DNA of 64,000 bases, from contig JARZZO010000006.1 in NCBI GenBank assembly GCA_030544215.1, positions 51,622,501-51,686,500 of the forward strand, given 5' to 3'. Shown one piece after another: positions 43,877 to 55,800 of the stretch. Source of the stretch: Zantedeschia hybrid cultivar (taxonomy: Eukaryota > Streptophyta > Magnoliopsida > Alismatales > Araceae). The notes under the pieces are model-generated. The model did not search any database. It was not told the origin of the DNA and saw only the letters and a program-made list of their open reading frames with translations. The translations under genes and the position numbers were made by a program. Each line of letters begins with the position of its first letter. Position 1 is the first letter of the stretch.

Positions 43877-46800
43877 CTAAAGCCAATCACTTTTATACAG
43901 AATACCCATATTCTCTAAGTGGCGCTCAAAGACATTTTGAGACAAAGGCTTTATAAGTGGATCTACTATGTTGTCGGCTGAAGGAACTCTTTCCACCACG
44001 ACATCTCCTCGAGCTATAATCTCTCTGATCAGATGAAAGCGCCGCAGAATGTGCTTCGCCTTCTGATGAGACCTCGGCTCTTTCGCTTGAGCAATCGCCC
44101 CATTGTTGTCACACAGCAATGGGACGGAACCAGATATGCTTTCCACCGCACCAAGATCGCCGATGAATTTCTTCATCCATACAGCTTCCTTAGCGGCTTC
44201 AGCAGCAGCAATATACTCAGCTTCCATTGTCGAATTAGCAGTGGTTTCCTGCTTGGAACTTTTCCAGCTCACTGCTCCCCCGTTGAGTGTGAAAACAAAA
44301 CCTGATGTTGACCTGCTGTCGTCAGGATCAGACTGAAAACTCGAGTCAGTGTATCCTTGCAGCTTTAAGTCTCCTCCTCCATAGACTAGAAATAAATCTT
44401 TAGTCCTTCTCAAATACTTAAGGATGTATTTCACAGCCTTCCAGTGTACATCACCTGGATCTGCCTGATGTCTGCTCGTAACACTTAGAGCATATGCTAT
44501 ATCAAGTCTAGTACATAGCATGACATACATAATGGAGCCTATGGTAGAAGCATAAGGGACTTTAACCATCACAGCCCTCTCTTCAGGTGTCTTGGGAGAC
44601 TGACCTTTAGAGAATGAAATTTCACGTCTCATCGATATGAGACCTCTCTTGGAATTTTCCATGCCAAACCTTTTGACAATGGTTTCTATGTACATGGATT
44701 AGGTTAAAGCAAGCATCTTCTTTGATCTATCTCTATAGATCCGTATTCCTAATACGTAAGATGCTTCTCCCAAATCTTTCATGGAGAAGTTCTTTGACAG
44801 CCATATCTTTACTGATGACATCATTCTTACATCATTCCCAATGAGTAGGATGTCGTCAACGTAAAGAATCAGAAATGTTATTGCGCTCCCACTGTTTTTC
44901 TTATATACACAGGGCTCATCTTCATTCTTAATGAAGCCATATGACTTGATTGCCTCATAAAATCTTATGTTCCAGCTTCGGGAAGCTTGCTTCAATCCAT
45001 AAATGCACCTCTACAACTTACATACCATGTCTAGAGATTCTTTGGATGTGAATCCTTCTGGTTGTATCATATACACCTCCTCCTCAAGGTTTCCATTGAG
45101 GAAGGCAGTCTTCACATCCATCTGCCATATTTCATAATCATCGTAGGCAGTAATGGCGAGAAGAATTCTGATAGACTTAATCATAGCAACAGGTGAAAAG
45201 GTTTCATCATAGTCACACCTTGTCTTTGACGATAGCCTTTCGCCACTAATCTTGCTTTATAAGTCTCAATACGTCCATCTGCACCGATCTTTCTTTTAAA
45301 GATCCATTTGCAGCCGAAAGGTACTATACTATCGGGTAAATCTTCCAAGTTCCAAACTTGGTTGATGTACAAGGACTATATTTCAGAATTCATGGCTTCC
45401 CGCCATTTCCCGGCTTCTGGACTTTCAATGGCCTCCTGGTTAGTCTTAAGATCATCATCCTCATTATAGAGTATCTTTGAACCATCCAAATTAATATGTC
45501 CTACATATCTTTCTGGTGGTTTAGGTACTCTTTCAGACCTACAAGGTTCCTGTGTATCATTTTGAACATGTTCAAAAACTGACGGTTCATCTGATGAACC
45601 ATTACCAGTTTGTGGGTCTAGAATTTCTTCCAGAATTACTTTACTCCCACTATCCTTCTGGAGAATATTATCTTCTTCCAGAAGGACAGCTCTCCTGACC
45701 ACAAACACCTTTTGTTCGCCAAGATGATAAAAGTAATATGCATAAGTTTCCTTTGGATATCCCACAAATCTGCACTTGTCAGTTCTAGATTCCAGCTTAT
45801 CTGCATCATGTCTTTTAACATGAGCAGGACATCCCCAGACTTTAACATGTTTAAGGTCTGGTTTCCTTCCATTCCATATCTCATATGGAGTGGTTTCAAC
45901 AGATTTGTTGGGTACCTTATTCAGGATATACAGATTTGTTGGGTACCTTGTTCAGGATATACATAGCCGAGCTAAGTGCATATCCCCATAAGGACACTGG
46001 TAATTTGGACATGCTCATCATGGATCGCACCATTTTCATTAATGTGTGATTTCTCCTTTCTGATACACCATTCATCTGAGGTGTATAAGGAGGTGTAAGC
46101 TGAGAAAGGATATCATTATCCTTTAAGTATTTAATGAACTCTTTAAATTCTCAAAATTTCTCAAAGGCTTCAAACTTATACTTCAATAAGTATATATATC
46201 CAAACCTTGAGTAATCATCAGTGAATGTAATGAAGTATGAGAAACCACCAATGGCTTGGGTTGACATAGGAACACATACATCTGAATGTATGAGTTCTAA
46301 TATGTCTTTGGCTCGTTCTCCAGTTCCACTAAATTGAGACTTAGCCATTTTACCCATTAAATATGACTCACAGGTTGCATATGATTCATAATCAAATGGA
46401 TCTAAGTATCCATCTTTATGCATCCTTTGGAGTCTATTTTCACCAATGTGTCCAAGCCTACAATGCCACAAGTAGGCTTTGTTCATTTCATACTTACTTC
46501 TTTTAATTGAAGAACCGATGTGTAAATTATCATGAGACACATTTAATAGATACAAACCATTGGACAAAATAGCAGAAGCTATTAATTTATTTCCGAAATA
46601 AATTAAACAACTATTGTTCCCAAAATTTAAATTGTTTCCAATTCTATCTAAGCATGAAATAGAAATGATGTTCTTTATTATGCTAGGTACATAATAACAT
46701 TCATCTAATAAAAATGTGTCTCTAGATAGTAGCTTGAGCTTCACTGACCCTATAGCGATCGCCGCAACTCTTGCGCCGTTACCTAGCCTCAGCTCCACCT

Positions 46801-47586
46801 CACCGGTCCTCAGCTTACGCCTTCTTGTCAGTGCCTGCACAGAATTGCAGATATGAGATACACATCTAGTATCTAATACCCATGATGTACAATCTCTTAT
46901 TGACAAGTTTACATCTATCATATAGATACCTGAAGCGTCCTGCTGCTTCACAGTTTCTGGAGCCTTGTCCTTAAGGTATTCTTTGCAATTCCTCTTCCAA
47001 TGGCCTTTCTGGTGACAGTAGAAGCAATCACCTTTCTCAGCACTTTTACCTTTGTCTTTCTTGACAACCTTTTCCTTTCTCTGAACCTTGTTCTTATTCT
47101 TTCGAAAAGCTTGGACTGCAAGTCTTTTTCTGTTGGTCTTACCAACCATGAGGACTTGGGGTTTATCCTTCACAAGGTTCCTTTTAGCAGTCTTTAATAT
47201 GTTCAGTAGTTCAGCTAAAGTGGCCTGGATCTTGTTCATGTTAAAATTAACGATGAACTGAGCATATGACTGTGGAAGTGAAGACAACATGAGGTCTGTG
47301 TGCATCTCCTTGGGAAGTGTAATCCCAAGAGCATCCAGCCTCTCCACCCACTCAATCATCTTCAGCACGTGATTCTGTACTGAAGTTCCCTCCGCCATCT
47401 GAGCCTTGAACAGATTCTTCGATATCTCATATCGTTCGATTCTGCTCTGCTCACCAAATAGCTCATTCAAATGGAACATGATGGATCTAGCATCCATCTC
47501 TTCATGTTGCCTCCGCAACTCATTGCTCATAGAGGCTAACATGTAGCATTGGGCCATGGTGGAATCTTCCTTCCATTTTTCATACG
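43877..47586 (-). pseudogene. Element F gag to RNase H (downstream duplicate copy and single-copy pol)
   Basis: Read leftward, this begins within Gag (AYEKWKEDSTMAQCYMLASM) because the upstream copy at 47587-49587 duplicates the segment. Then come the Gag core, the knuckle CFYCHQKGHWKRNC, protease (VLDTRCVSHIC, with the catalytic DTG now DTR) and the integrase zinc domain. About 75 bp of integrase core are missing at about 46145. A 31-bp tandem duplication lies at 45900-45961. Next is a linker with stop 45376-45378, RT with a one-base loss near 45217 and a LYVDDILLIGND site, stop 44699-44701, and a 272-codon end of RT plus RNase H (SSKQETTANSTMEAEYIAAAEAAKE, LLCDNNGAIAQ) ending GDWL-like. Not functional. 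Confidence 0.92.
45900..45961 (-). repeat. 31-bp tandem duplication in F integrase region
   Basis: Bases 45900-45930 and 45931-45961 differ at one site (CCTTATTC and CCTTGTTC). The upstream copy of this region at about 47680-47710 has only one unit, so the duplication came after the 1.8-kb duplication. Confidence 0.93.
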
Positions 47587-49587
47587 CTATCTTTTAACAT
47601 GAGTAGGACATCCCCAGACTTTAACATGTTTAAGGTCTGGTTTCCTTCCATTCCATATCTCATATGGAGTGGTTTCAACAAATTTGTTGGGTACCCTGTT
47701 CAGGATATACATAGCCGAGCTAAGTGCATATCCCAATAAGGACACTGGTAATTTGGACATGCTCATCATGGATCGTCCCATTTCCATTAATGTGCGATTT
47801 CTCCTTTCTGATACACTATTCATTTGAGGTGTATAAGGAGGTGTAAGCTGAGAAAGGATATCATTATCCTTTAAGTATTTAATGAACTCAGTACTTAAGT
47901 ATTCACCACCCCGATCAGATCGGATGGTTTTTATACTCTTTCCTATTTGTTTTTCTACTTCATTCTTAAATTCTCTGAATTTCTCAAAGGCTTCAGATTT
48001 ATACTTCAATAAGTATATGTATCTAAACCTTGAGTAATCATCAGTAAATGTAATGAAGTATGAGAAACCACCAATGGCTTGGGTTGACATAGGACCACAT
48101 ACATCTGAATGTATGAGTTATAATATGTCTTTGGCTCGTTCTCCATTTCCACTAAATGGAGACTTAGCCATGTTACCCATTAAACATGACTCACAGGTTG
48201 CATATGATTCATAATCAAATGGATCCAAGTATCCATCTTTATGCATCCTTTGGAGTCTGTTTTCACCAATGTGTCCAAGCCTACAATGCCACAAGTAGGT
48301 TTTGTTCAATTCATACTTACTTCTTTTAATTGAAGAATCGATGTGTAAATTTTCATGAGAAACATTTAATAGATACAAACCATTGGATAATATAGCAGAA
48401 GCTATTAATTTATTTCCAAAATAAATTGAACAACTATTATTCCCAAAATTTATATTGTATCCAATTCTATCTAAACATGAAATAGAAATGATGTTCCTTA
48501 TTATGCTAGGTACATAATAACATTCATCTAATGAAAATGTGTCTCTGGATGGTAGCTTGAGCTTCACTGTCCCTACAGCGATCGCCGCAACTCTTGCGCC
48601 GTTACCTAGCCTCAGCTCCACCTCGCCGGTCCTCAGCTTACGTCTTCTTGTCAGTGTCTGCACAGAATTGCAGATATGAGATACACATCCGGTATCTGAT
48701 ACCCATGATGTACAATCTCTTATTGACAAGTTTACATCTATCATATAGGTACCTGAAGCGTCCTGCTGCTTCACAGTTCCTTGAGCCTTGTCCTTGAGGT
48801 ATTCTTTGCAATTCCTCTTCCAGTGGCCCTTTTGGTGACAGTAAAAGCAATCACCTTTCTTAGCACTTTTATCTTTGTCTTTCTTGACAACCTTTGCCTT
48901 TATCTGAACCTTGTTCTTATTCTTTCGAAAAGCTTGGACTGCAAGTCTTTTTCTGTTGGTCTTACCAACCATGACGACTTGGCGTTTATCCTTCACAAGG
49001 TTCCCTTCAGCAGTCTTTAACATGTTCAGTAGTTCAGCTAAGGTGGCCTGGATCTTGTTCATGTTAAAATTAACGATGAACTGAGCATATGACTGTGGAA
49101 GTGAAGATAACACGAGGTCTGTGTGCATCTCCTTGGGATGTGTAATCCGAAGAGCATCCAGCCTCTCCACCCACTCAATCATCTTCAGCACGTGATTCTG
49201 TACTGAAGTTCCCTCCGCCATCTGAGCCTTGAACAGATTCTTCGATATCTCATATCGTTCGATTCTGCTCTGCTCACCAAATAGCCCATTCAAATGGAAC
49301 ATGATGGATCTAGCATCCATCTCTTCATGTTGCCTCCGCAACTCATTGCTCATAAAGACTAACATGTAGCATTGGGCCATGGTGGAATCTTCCTTCCATT
49401 TTTCATACGCTATCATTTCCTCCTCTGGGGCATCTAATGATGGTTCAGTAGGAGGTTCATTATCCAAGACGTAGGCAATCTGCTCAGACCTGAGGACAAT
49501 CTTCAGGTTCCTGAGCCAGTCTGAGTAGTTGGTGCCTGTCAAATGGTTGGCATCAAGTATGCCTCGCAACAGGTTATGGTGCGACAT
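47587..49587 (-). pseudogene. Element F gag-protease-integrase (upstream duplicate copy)
   Basis: It starts at ATG 49585-49587 (MSHHNLLRGILDANHLTG). The Gag core is complete (residues about 20-200, with LFGEQSRIERYEISKNLF and VLKMIEWVERLDAL). A lysine-rich stretch precedes the knuckle CFYCHQKGHWKRNC at 247-260. Protease follows with WVSDTGCVSHIC near 298 and a pre-integrase domain. TAA at 48118-48120 interrupts where D has the glutamate or leucine before IHSDVCGPMS. The same frame resumes through RSDRGGEYLS and NSVSERRNRTL. It ends at TAG 47587-47589, created at the duplication junction just after HVKR. This is the fullest Gag in the copia elements here, and it defines what A and C have lost. 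Confidence 0.92.
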
Positions 49588-50066
49588 TCTAGCCTACAGG
49601 AGATAATCAAATGATAATTAGTAGGTATTCAAATTAACTAAAACAAGATATGGTCTTTTATTATCTAGTTTTACTCCCACTAATTTTCGACGAATTGTAT
49701 AACCTTCAGATATACAGAACGGGAGACGCCGACTGTCTCCTAGTGGGGATCAGAATCTCTAAGCATCACAGTATGACCTCGGGTAAACACGTAGTATCAT
49801 ACCGATATCTCAGAGCAATCATCTCATAATAATCGCAACTCCTTGTAATATACGATCATATTTCGGCTCCCAGGTTATTAATGGTCCCGAGTAAACACAG
49901 TAGACCATTATCTCCGGTCTAAGCATTACCATCAATACGTGATAAAGTAGAGTAGAAATATAGTTCCCGGATAAACACGTGGATGACTATATCGTTCCTC
50001 TACTCTTATCCAAAGACATCTAATGCCATGATCAACAGTCCTCTTAACAGACAATGGCAGACCTCG
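49588..50066 (-). other. Element F leader, part adjacent to gag
   Basis: Noncoding, homologous in order to the pre-gag regions of A, C and D. It holds three and a half stem-loop units (49771-50061). Chromovirus G splits the fourth unit between 50061 and 59464. Confidence 0.8.
49771..49992 (-). repeat. Pre-gag stem-loop array of F with a different cap
   Basis: Three whole units sit where A, C and D have theirs. Stems: 49771-49776 with 49797-49802 (GTATGA/TCATAC), 49879-49886 with 49903-49910 (TAATGGTC/GACCATTA), and 49986-49992 with 49958-49964 (ATATAGT/ACTATAT). The fourth, split by G, pairs 50056-50061 with 59464-59469 with one C-A mismatch. In sense orientation the cap is near TGTTTACCCGAGG in all four, not the TTGTGCTATCCACAA cap of A and C. 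Confidence 0.83.
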
Positions 50067-52401
50067 TGTAAGGATCGTGACCTTCGGATCCGGTTTTCGG
50101 GTTCGGACCTTATAGTTCTAGCCTTGGGAGGGCGGAGGTTCTGAGTTGATTCGCGTCTGGACATCGGGACGCGTTTTATAAGGCGTCCACCGTCGCAGAC
50201 GCATTTCAGGTTCTGCCACGTGGGTGCCACGTGGGCTGACTTCGGGCCGCGTGGGTACGGCCCTGTCTTGTCGCCTGAACGGCGTCCACGTGTGTCGACG
50301 CCTTTCAGACTGCGACTCTGGGATTGTCAGAGTACGGCCCTGACATTTCGTCTGAACGGCGTCTGCCTTGAACGACGCGTTTCAGAGTCTTGTCAGAGTA
50401 GCCGTCACATCAACTGAATGGCGTCCGTAGATGTCGACACGTTTTAGCCAGTCTCTGGTTAACCCCGCGAGCCCTCCTTCTTTCCCTCATTTTCTCCTTC
50501 CTTCCTCTCTTTCCCCTCCGGCGAACTCGGCGGCGACCCCTTCCTCCTTCCACCGTGTCATCTCTCCCTCCACTCCATCCTCTACCTAGCTCCTACCACC
50601 ACCACCTCCACTTCCACTGCGGCGTTCTACTCTCCGGACGGCGGCCGACGTCACGGAGGAGCAAGGACGACCACGGCGGTACCGGCGGCGGCGTGGGGCG
50701 AGTCGGGTGGACAGCTTGAAGCTCGGAGGCGTTCAAGTGTCCGGTAGGGTGACGGTTCCCCTTAGCATCATGTTTTAGGCCATGATTATTCCGTTTAAGC
50801 TTGTTGGATCTTTGGTTTCGGGGGGTAGAATGAGCATGTTTAGAAGTTCTTTTAATAACATGGGGGGATTCCCATGAGTATGTTGCCTATGGCTAGTATG
50901 ACTCCTCTTTTCCCTCCGTTTTTGGATGAGTTTTGGAGTTGTTTGGGGTTGGAAAGGGAGCCCTCGGGCTCAGGCGACTCTGATTCCTGGGGTTAAAACA
51001 CATCGTGCATGGACGACGCCTTTTTGAAGGGCGTCGAGCCATCACGACGCCTTTTAGACAGGAATCGCCTGACAGAGAGTCTGCCAGTTCGGGGATTCTG
51101 GGACTAAAAGACGTCATGGCCGAACGACACGTTTTCGAATGGCGTCGGTTAACCATGACGCCTTTTAAAGGCAGAAATCCCCTGAGTAAGGGCCTTGGAA
51201 TTTCCGGATTTCTGTGTTGAATGGCGTCTGAGGATGTCGACGCCTTTTAAAAGGCGACTACTGGTGTCGACGCCTTTTAAGGCCTGATTCTGAAGACTGT
51301 TTTACTTGAACCTGTACTTGGAGCTTGAGTGGCGTCGGCCTTGGGCGACGCGATTCAAGAACAGAACCTCACTAATTCATGCCAGTAAAACGTGTTTATA
51401 CTGTTAAATAGATAGTTAATGCATGCTTTAGTGTACCGATAGAGATGGATTCTTCATAATCGGATGGTTCTATATGCGTGTTATGCGATCGCGGACTTTT
51501 CACGTGACCGGATCGTACTGTGTTGGGTTTTGAGTTACTGTGGACCTGGAGTGACATTGTAGCACTTTATCACCCTGTGCTGGTGGGGGCGTGAGCACAG
51601 CGCCGGTGGGGGCGTGGGCGGGGTGATGCCTAGTGAGAGAGGGTCACCTGGTGAACCCCGGGGTCAGCTAGTACCGGTGTCGGAGTGGTACATTCGTAGA
51701 GTCACTCATGCTGAGGGAAAGAGTAGCCACCTGAGCCGGTTGGGCCGGAGTAGCTAGCGTGCTATCCAAGGGGTTACTGTTTGGTCTCAGCGGGTCGAGG
51801 TTTTTCCACCGTGGTTGTGTGGTTAGCAAGTTTTATCGAGACGACAGTTGTGGGTTTCCTTGTCAGCTGGGTTAATATATGCATGTTTGTTATAACACGA
51901 TTGCATGTGATTTCACGATTAAGAATTAGGGATTGTACCTTTTGTGCTTATCACCTTTCCGTTAGCTGTACCTTGCACTTGTGGGTGTGTGCGTGGGCAG
52001 TGGGGATCGAAGGATCCCTACTGAGTCTTGTCTTTGAGACTCACCCCTCCTGCGGTTTTCAGGTGAGGACTCTCAGCAGACCTAGCGAGGAGAGTGCGGC
52101 CGTGAGTTGAGCTCCGTCAGCTGTTGTTCCGGGGTATGCCCCGACGTAGTTGTGATTTTATTTCTGGCCTGTACGTTTAATTATTTCCTTTCTGTTGGAT
52201 TATGTAATTATTTGCTGTATCGAGTCGCATTGTAATAATTTTAATTCCTGCACATTTATTTCAGTTCAATGCGATGTGAATGTTTAGCTTAGTTTATTAT
52301 TTATCTCCCAGACTTGATTAGATCCTGGTTTGGTTCCAAATTAATGATTCGGTAGCCATTTAGTAATCGGATCCCCGATTATAAGGTGGCGGGTCGTTAC
52401 A
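50067..52401 (+). mobile_element. Element G 5' LTR
   Basis: 2335 bp, TGTAAGGATCGTG to GGGTCGTTACA. It includes the GGCGTC/GACGCC hairpin array (50160-51360), a pyrimidine-rich stretch (50475-50590) and a GGTGGGGGCGTG direct repeat at about 51582-51618. One repeat and the spacer are lost in the 3' LTR. Confidence 0.96.
50160..51360 (+). repeat. GGCGTC/GACGCC hairpin array in gypsy LTR
   Basis: Repeated units keep an inner GGCGTC/GACGCC stem (or near variants) with outer arms that vary but pair. Examples: 50275-50286 with 50297-50308 (CTGAAC-GGCGTC and GACGCC-TTTCAG, one mismatch), 50352-50363 with 50374-50385, and 51324-51337 with 51346-51359 (CTTGAGT and ATTCAAG arms). The same units recur in the 3' LTR (57225-58425), solo LTR 1743-3332, solo LTR S and the 4022-5024 fragment. 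Confidence 0.82.
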
Positions 52402-52403
52402 GT

Positions 52404-52416
52404 TGGTATCAGAGCA
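52404..52416 (+). promoter_or_regulatory. Element G primer binding site
   Basis: TGGTATCAGAGCA begins two bases after the 5' LTR and complements initiator Met tRNA, as in many plant chromoviruses. A 142-bp leader with no gene follows, up to the gag ATG at 52559. Confidence 0.92.
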
Positions 52417-52558
52417 TACGGTCTGGCAAATAAATAAATAACTAGCTTAAATATCATAAATTCGGCAAATAAATACATTATCCCGTACAGGCACGACGGT
52501 AGTATAGACTTTAGGACTCTAATTAGAACTTTTTGATTTTGTAATTGTAGGCGAGTAG

Positions 52559-52807
52559 ATGGCTCCCAGAAGGAGGATGCCAGTTATTCGAGAGCAGGGA
52601 GATGTCCCTAGTGGGTCCGAGGCCGGGAGGCCGAGTGTTGAGCAGTTCATGGAGGCGATGATGGACACTATGGCTCGTTATCAGACACGAGACCCTAGTG
52701 AGAGTTCCAGTGCGCGGGGAGGGTCCACAGCTGCACTTGAGAGGTTTCTGAAGTTAAGGCCACCTCACTTCACCGGTCGTCCCGACCCTGACGAGGCCAT
52801 CCACTGA
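52559..52807 (+). pseudogene. gag: Element G gag, N-terminal part
   Basis: It starts MAPRRRMPVIREQG and leads into FLKLRPPHFTGRPDPDEA, the conserved entry of the gypsy retrotransposon Gag domain. The frame stops at 52805-52807. The Gag domain continues two frames over, just before the ATG at 52819. A small indel near 52795-52810 is the likely cause. Confidence 0.88.
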
Positions 52808-52818
52808 CCTTTGATACC

Positions 52819-55800
52819 ATGGATTGTGCTGCAGTAGAGCGGACCCCGTTAGCTACCTTCATGCTGAAGGATAGCGCCTATGACTGGTGGACTACCTTGA
52901 AGAGTTTGTCCTACGAGGACAGGAGTCTTAGGGAAATTCCATGGGAGACATTTGTTAAGGAATTTAATGCACAGTATTTCCCTAGACATGTCCAGAGGGC
53001 CAAGGAGAGGGAGTTCATGGATCTAACGCAGGGGAGCATGACAGTACTTGAGTACCAGGCGAAGTTTGTTTCGCTTGGTCGGTTCGTGCCTTTCATATCT
53101 GGGGACGAGGAGCGTCGTACTGAGAGATTCGTGGACGGTCTAATGCTCAGTTTGAGGAACTTTGTGGCGTCTCACTGTTGCACGGATCTGGCTTCCGCGG
53201 TTAGACGTGCGGCAGCAGTGGAGGCTCAACAGAGTCAGTCGGCCCGGGAGAGAGGACTGGCTGCTCAGAGCCCAGTTCGTGGCAGGGGTAAGGCAGCGGC
53301 AGCGGCCCCTTCTGCTGGATCGGGATCATCGTCACTCGGCTCCCGATTCAGGAGATTCTTCAGGGGTGGTGGCGGCAGTAGTGGCAGTAGCGGCAGTAAC
53401 AGGCCCGGGCAAGGTCAGCAGAGTCAGTCTGTATCCAGTGCACCGCAGGGGCCAGCTCAGAGGCTTCCGGCAGTCTGTCAGCACTGTGGGGGTGCCCATG
53501 GCAGGACTCAGTGTCCCACTCTCCCCAGGAGATGTTTCACTTGCGGCCAGCAGGGCCACTTGGCGAGGCAGTGCCCGCAGGGGTATGGCCAGGGACATGG
53601 TTCAGGTGAGCAGAAGAAGCCGAGGACCCAGGGGAGAGTGCTGGCTATCACCAGGAGGGAGGCTCGCGCGTCCAATTTGGTGGAAGGTACACTTTCTGTC
53701 CTTGGGAACTCTGCACACGTATTGATTGATTCGGGTGCTTCGCATTCTTTTATTTCTGAGCAGTTCTTAGATATACTTTATGCACCCGTTGATGAGTTAT
53801 CCGATGGTTTGATGGTGGAGGTTCCTTCTGGACACTATATGATATCTTATAATTGCTTGAGGAATGTTCCCTTGACCATTGAGGGTCATGTGCTCCCTAC
53901 CCAGTTGGTTGTGCTTGCCATTCGAGATTTTGATGTCATCCTGGGTATGGATTGGTTGGAGGCCTTTTATGCAGAGGTGGACTGCCACAGGAAGAGGGTG
54001 CGATTCTCCATTCCGGACATCCCGACCTTCTTCTTCCAAGGTATTAGGCTCTCTTCCCGAGGTATTCTTATTTCTGCCTTTAAGGCACGAAGGTTACTTG
54101 ATGGTGGCTGTGAGGCTTTCCTTGCCTCTGTTGTTGTCTCTAATGTCCGGGATAGTCTCAACCCTGGGGAGGTACCTGTTGTATGTGAGTTCATTGATGT
54201 ATTTCCTGAAGAGTTGCCTGGCCTTCCTCCTCAGCGAGAGGTCGAATTTACCATCGAGCTTGCACTAGGTACGGCGCCCTTGTCTAAGGCCCCGTATCGG
54301 ATGGCGCCAGCTGAACTCGCTGAGTTAAAGGCACAGCTGCAGGAGTTGCTGAATAAGGGTTTCATTCGCCCCAGTACATCTCCATGGGGTGCTCCAGTCC
54401 TGTTCGTTAGAAAGAAAGATGGTTCTCTGAGGTTGTGCATTGACTATAGGCAGCTGAACCAGGTAACGATTAAGAATAAGTACCCACTTCCGAGAATTGA
54501 TGATTTGATGGATCAGTTGCAGTCCGCGAGGGTATTTTCCAAGATCGACTTGAGATCCGGATATTATCAGATGAGGATCCAGGATGTGGATGTTAGCAAG
54601 ACGGCTTTCAGAACTCGGTATGGACATTATGAGTTCTTGGTTATGCCCTTTGGCTTGACCAATGCTCCGGCGGCCTTTATGGAGCTGATGAACCGAGTCT
54701 TCAGGACTTACCTGGATCAGTTTGTGGTTGTGTTTATTGATGATATTCTGATCTATTCTTCTTCTGAGGAAGAGCATGCCACCCATCTTCGGGCAGTGTT
54801 GCAGGTTCTAAGGGAACACCAACTTTATGCCAAGTTTAGCAAATGCGAGTTTTGGCTAGACGAGGTGTATTTCCTTGGACATGTTATTTCTGGCAATGGT
54901 ATCGCAGTGGATCCAGCCAAGATCGAGGCGGTGATGAATTGGAACAGGCCGACTTCAGTGACTGAGATCAGGAGCTTTCTGGGGCTTGCCGGTTATTACA
55001 GGCGGTTTGTTCAGGGATTTTCTTCGATAGCAGCCCCTTTGTCGAGGTTGACTCGAAAAGGAGTTCGCTTTGCGTGGACCGAAGATTGTGAGCATAGTTT
55101 TATTGAGTTGAAGACCCGCCTCACGTCAGCCCCTGTTTTGGTGCTCCCGTCTGGATCAGGTGGATTCGTGGTTTACTCTGATGCGTCCCGTCGAGGTTTG
55201 GGCGCAGTTCTAATGCAGCATGGCAGGGTAGTGGCTTATGCTTCTCGTCAGCTGAAGAAGCATGAAGAGAACTATCCTACTCATGATTTGGAACTGGCGG
55301 CTGTGGTATTTGCACTCAAGATCTGGAGGCATTATTTATATGGGGAAAAATTCCAGGTTTTCACGGATCACAAGAGTTTGAAATATGTGTTTACTCAGAG
55401 GGACCTGAATCTGAGGCAGCGAAGGTGGATGGAATTCATTAAAGATTATGACTTTGACCTTTCTTATCATCCGGGCAAGGCAAATGTAGTGGCAGACGCC
55501 TTGAGTCGGAAGACGGTCATGTCATACCTCATGATTCAGGAGTGGAGATTATTTGAGCAGGTGGTGGAATCTTCCTTTAGGGTTCCACGTGAAGATGACA
55601 GAGCCGTGCTGGTCAGTTTGACTGTGAGACCAGCTGTGTATCATGCAGTAATTGAGGCTCAGAGGGCAGATGTTGAGCTACCACAAATCCTCCAGAGATC
55701 AGAGGTGGAGTTGTGGGACGACGGTACAGTCAGGTTCAGAGGTAGACTTTATGTTCCGACTGAGGAGGACGTGTGCAGATGTGTTCCTGATGAGGCGCAC

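Noticed and set aside
53162..53725. 187-codon frame overlapping gag-pol of G, plus several long antisense frames in 53332-56857
   Set aside because: They are shadows of a GC-biased, constrained coding frame. The main frame carries all recognised motifs.
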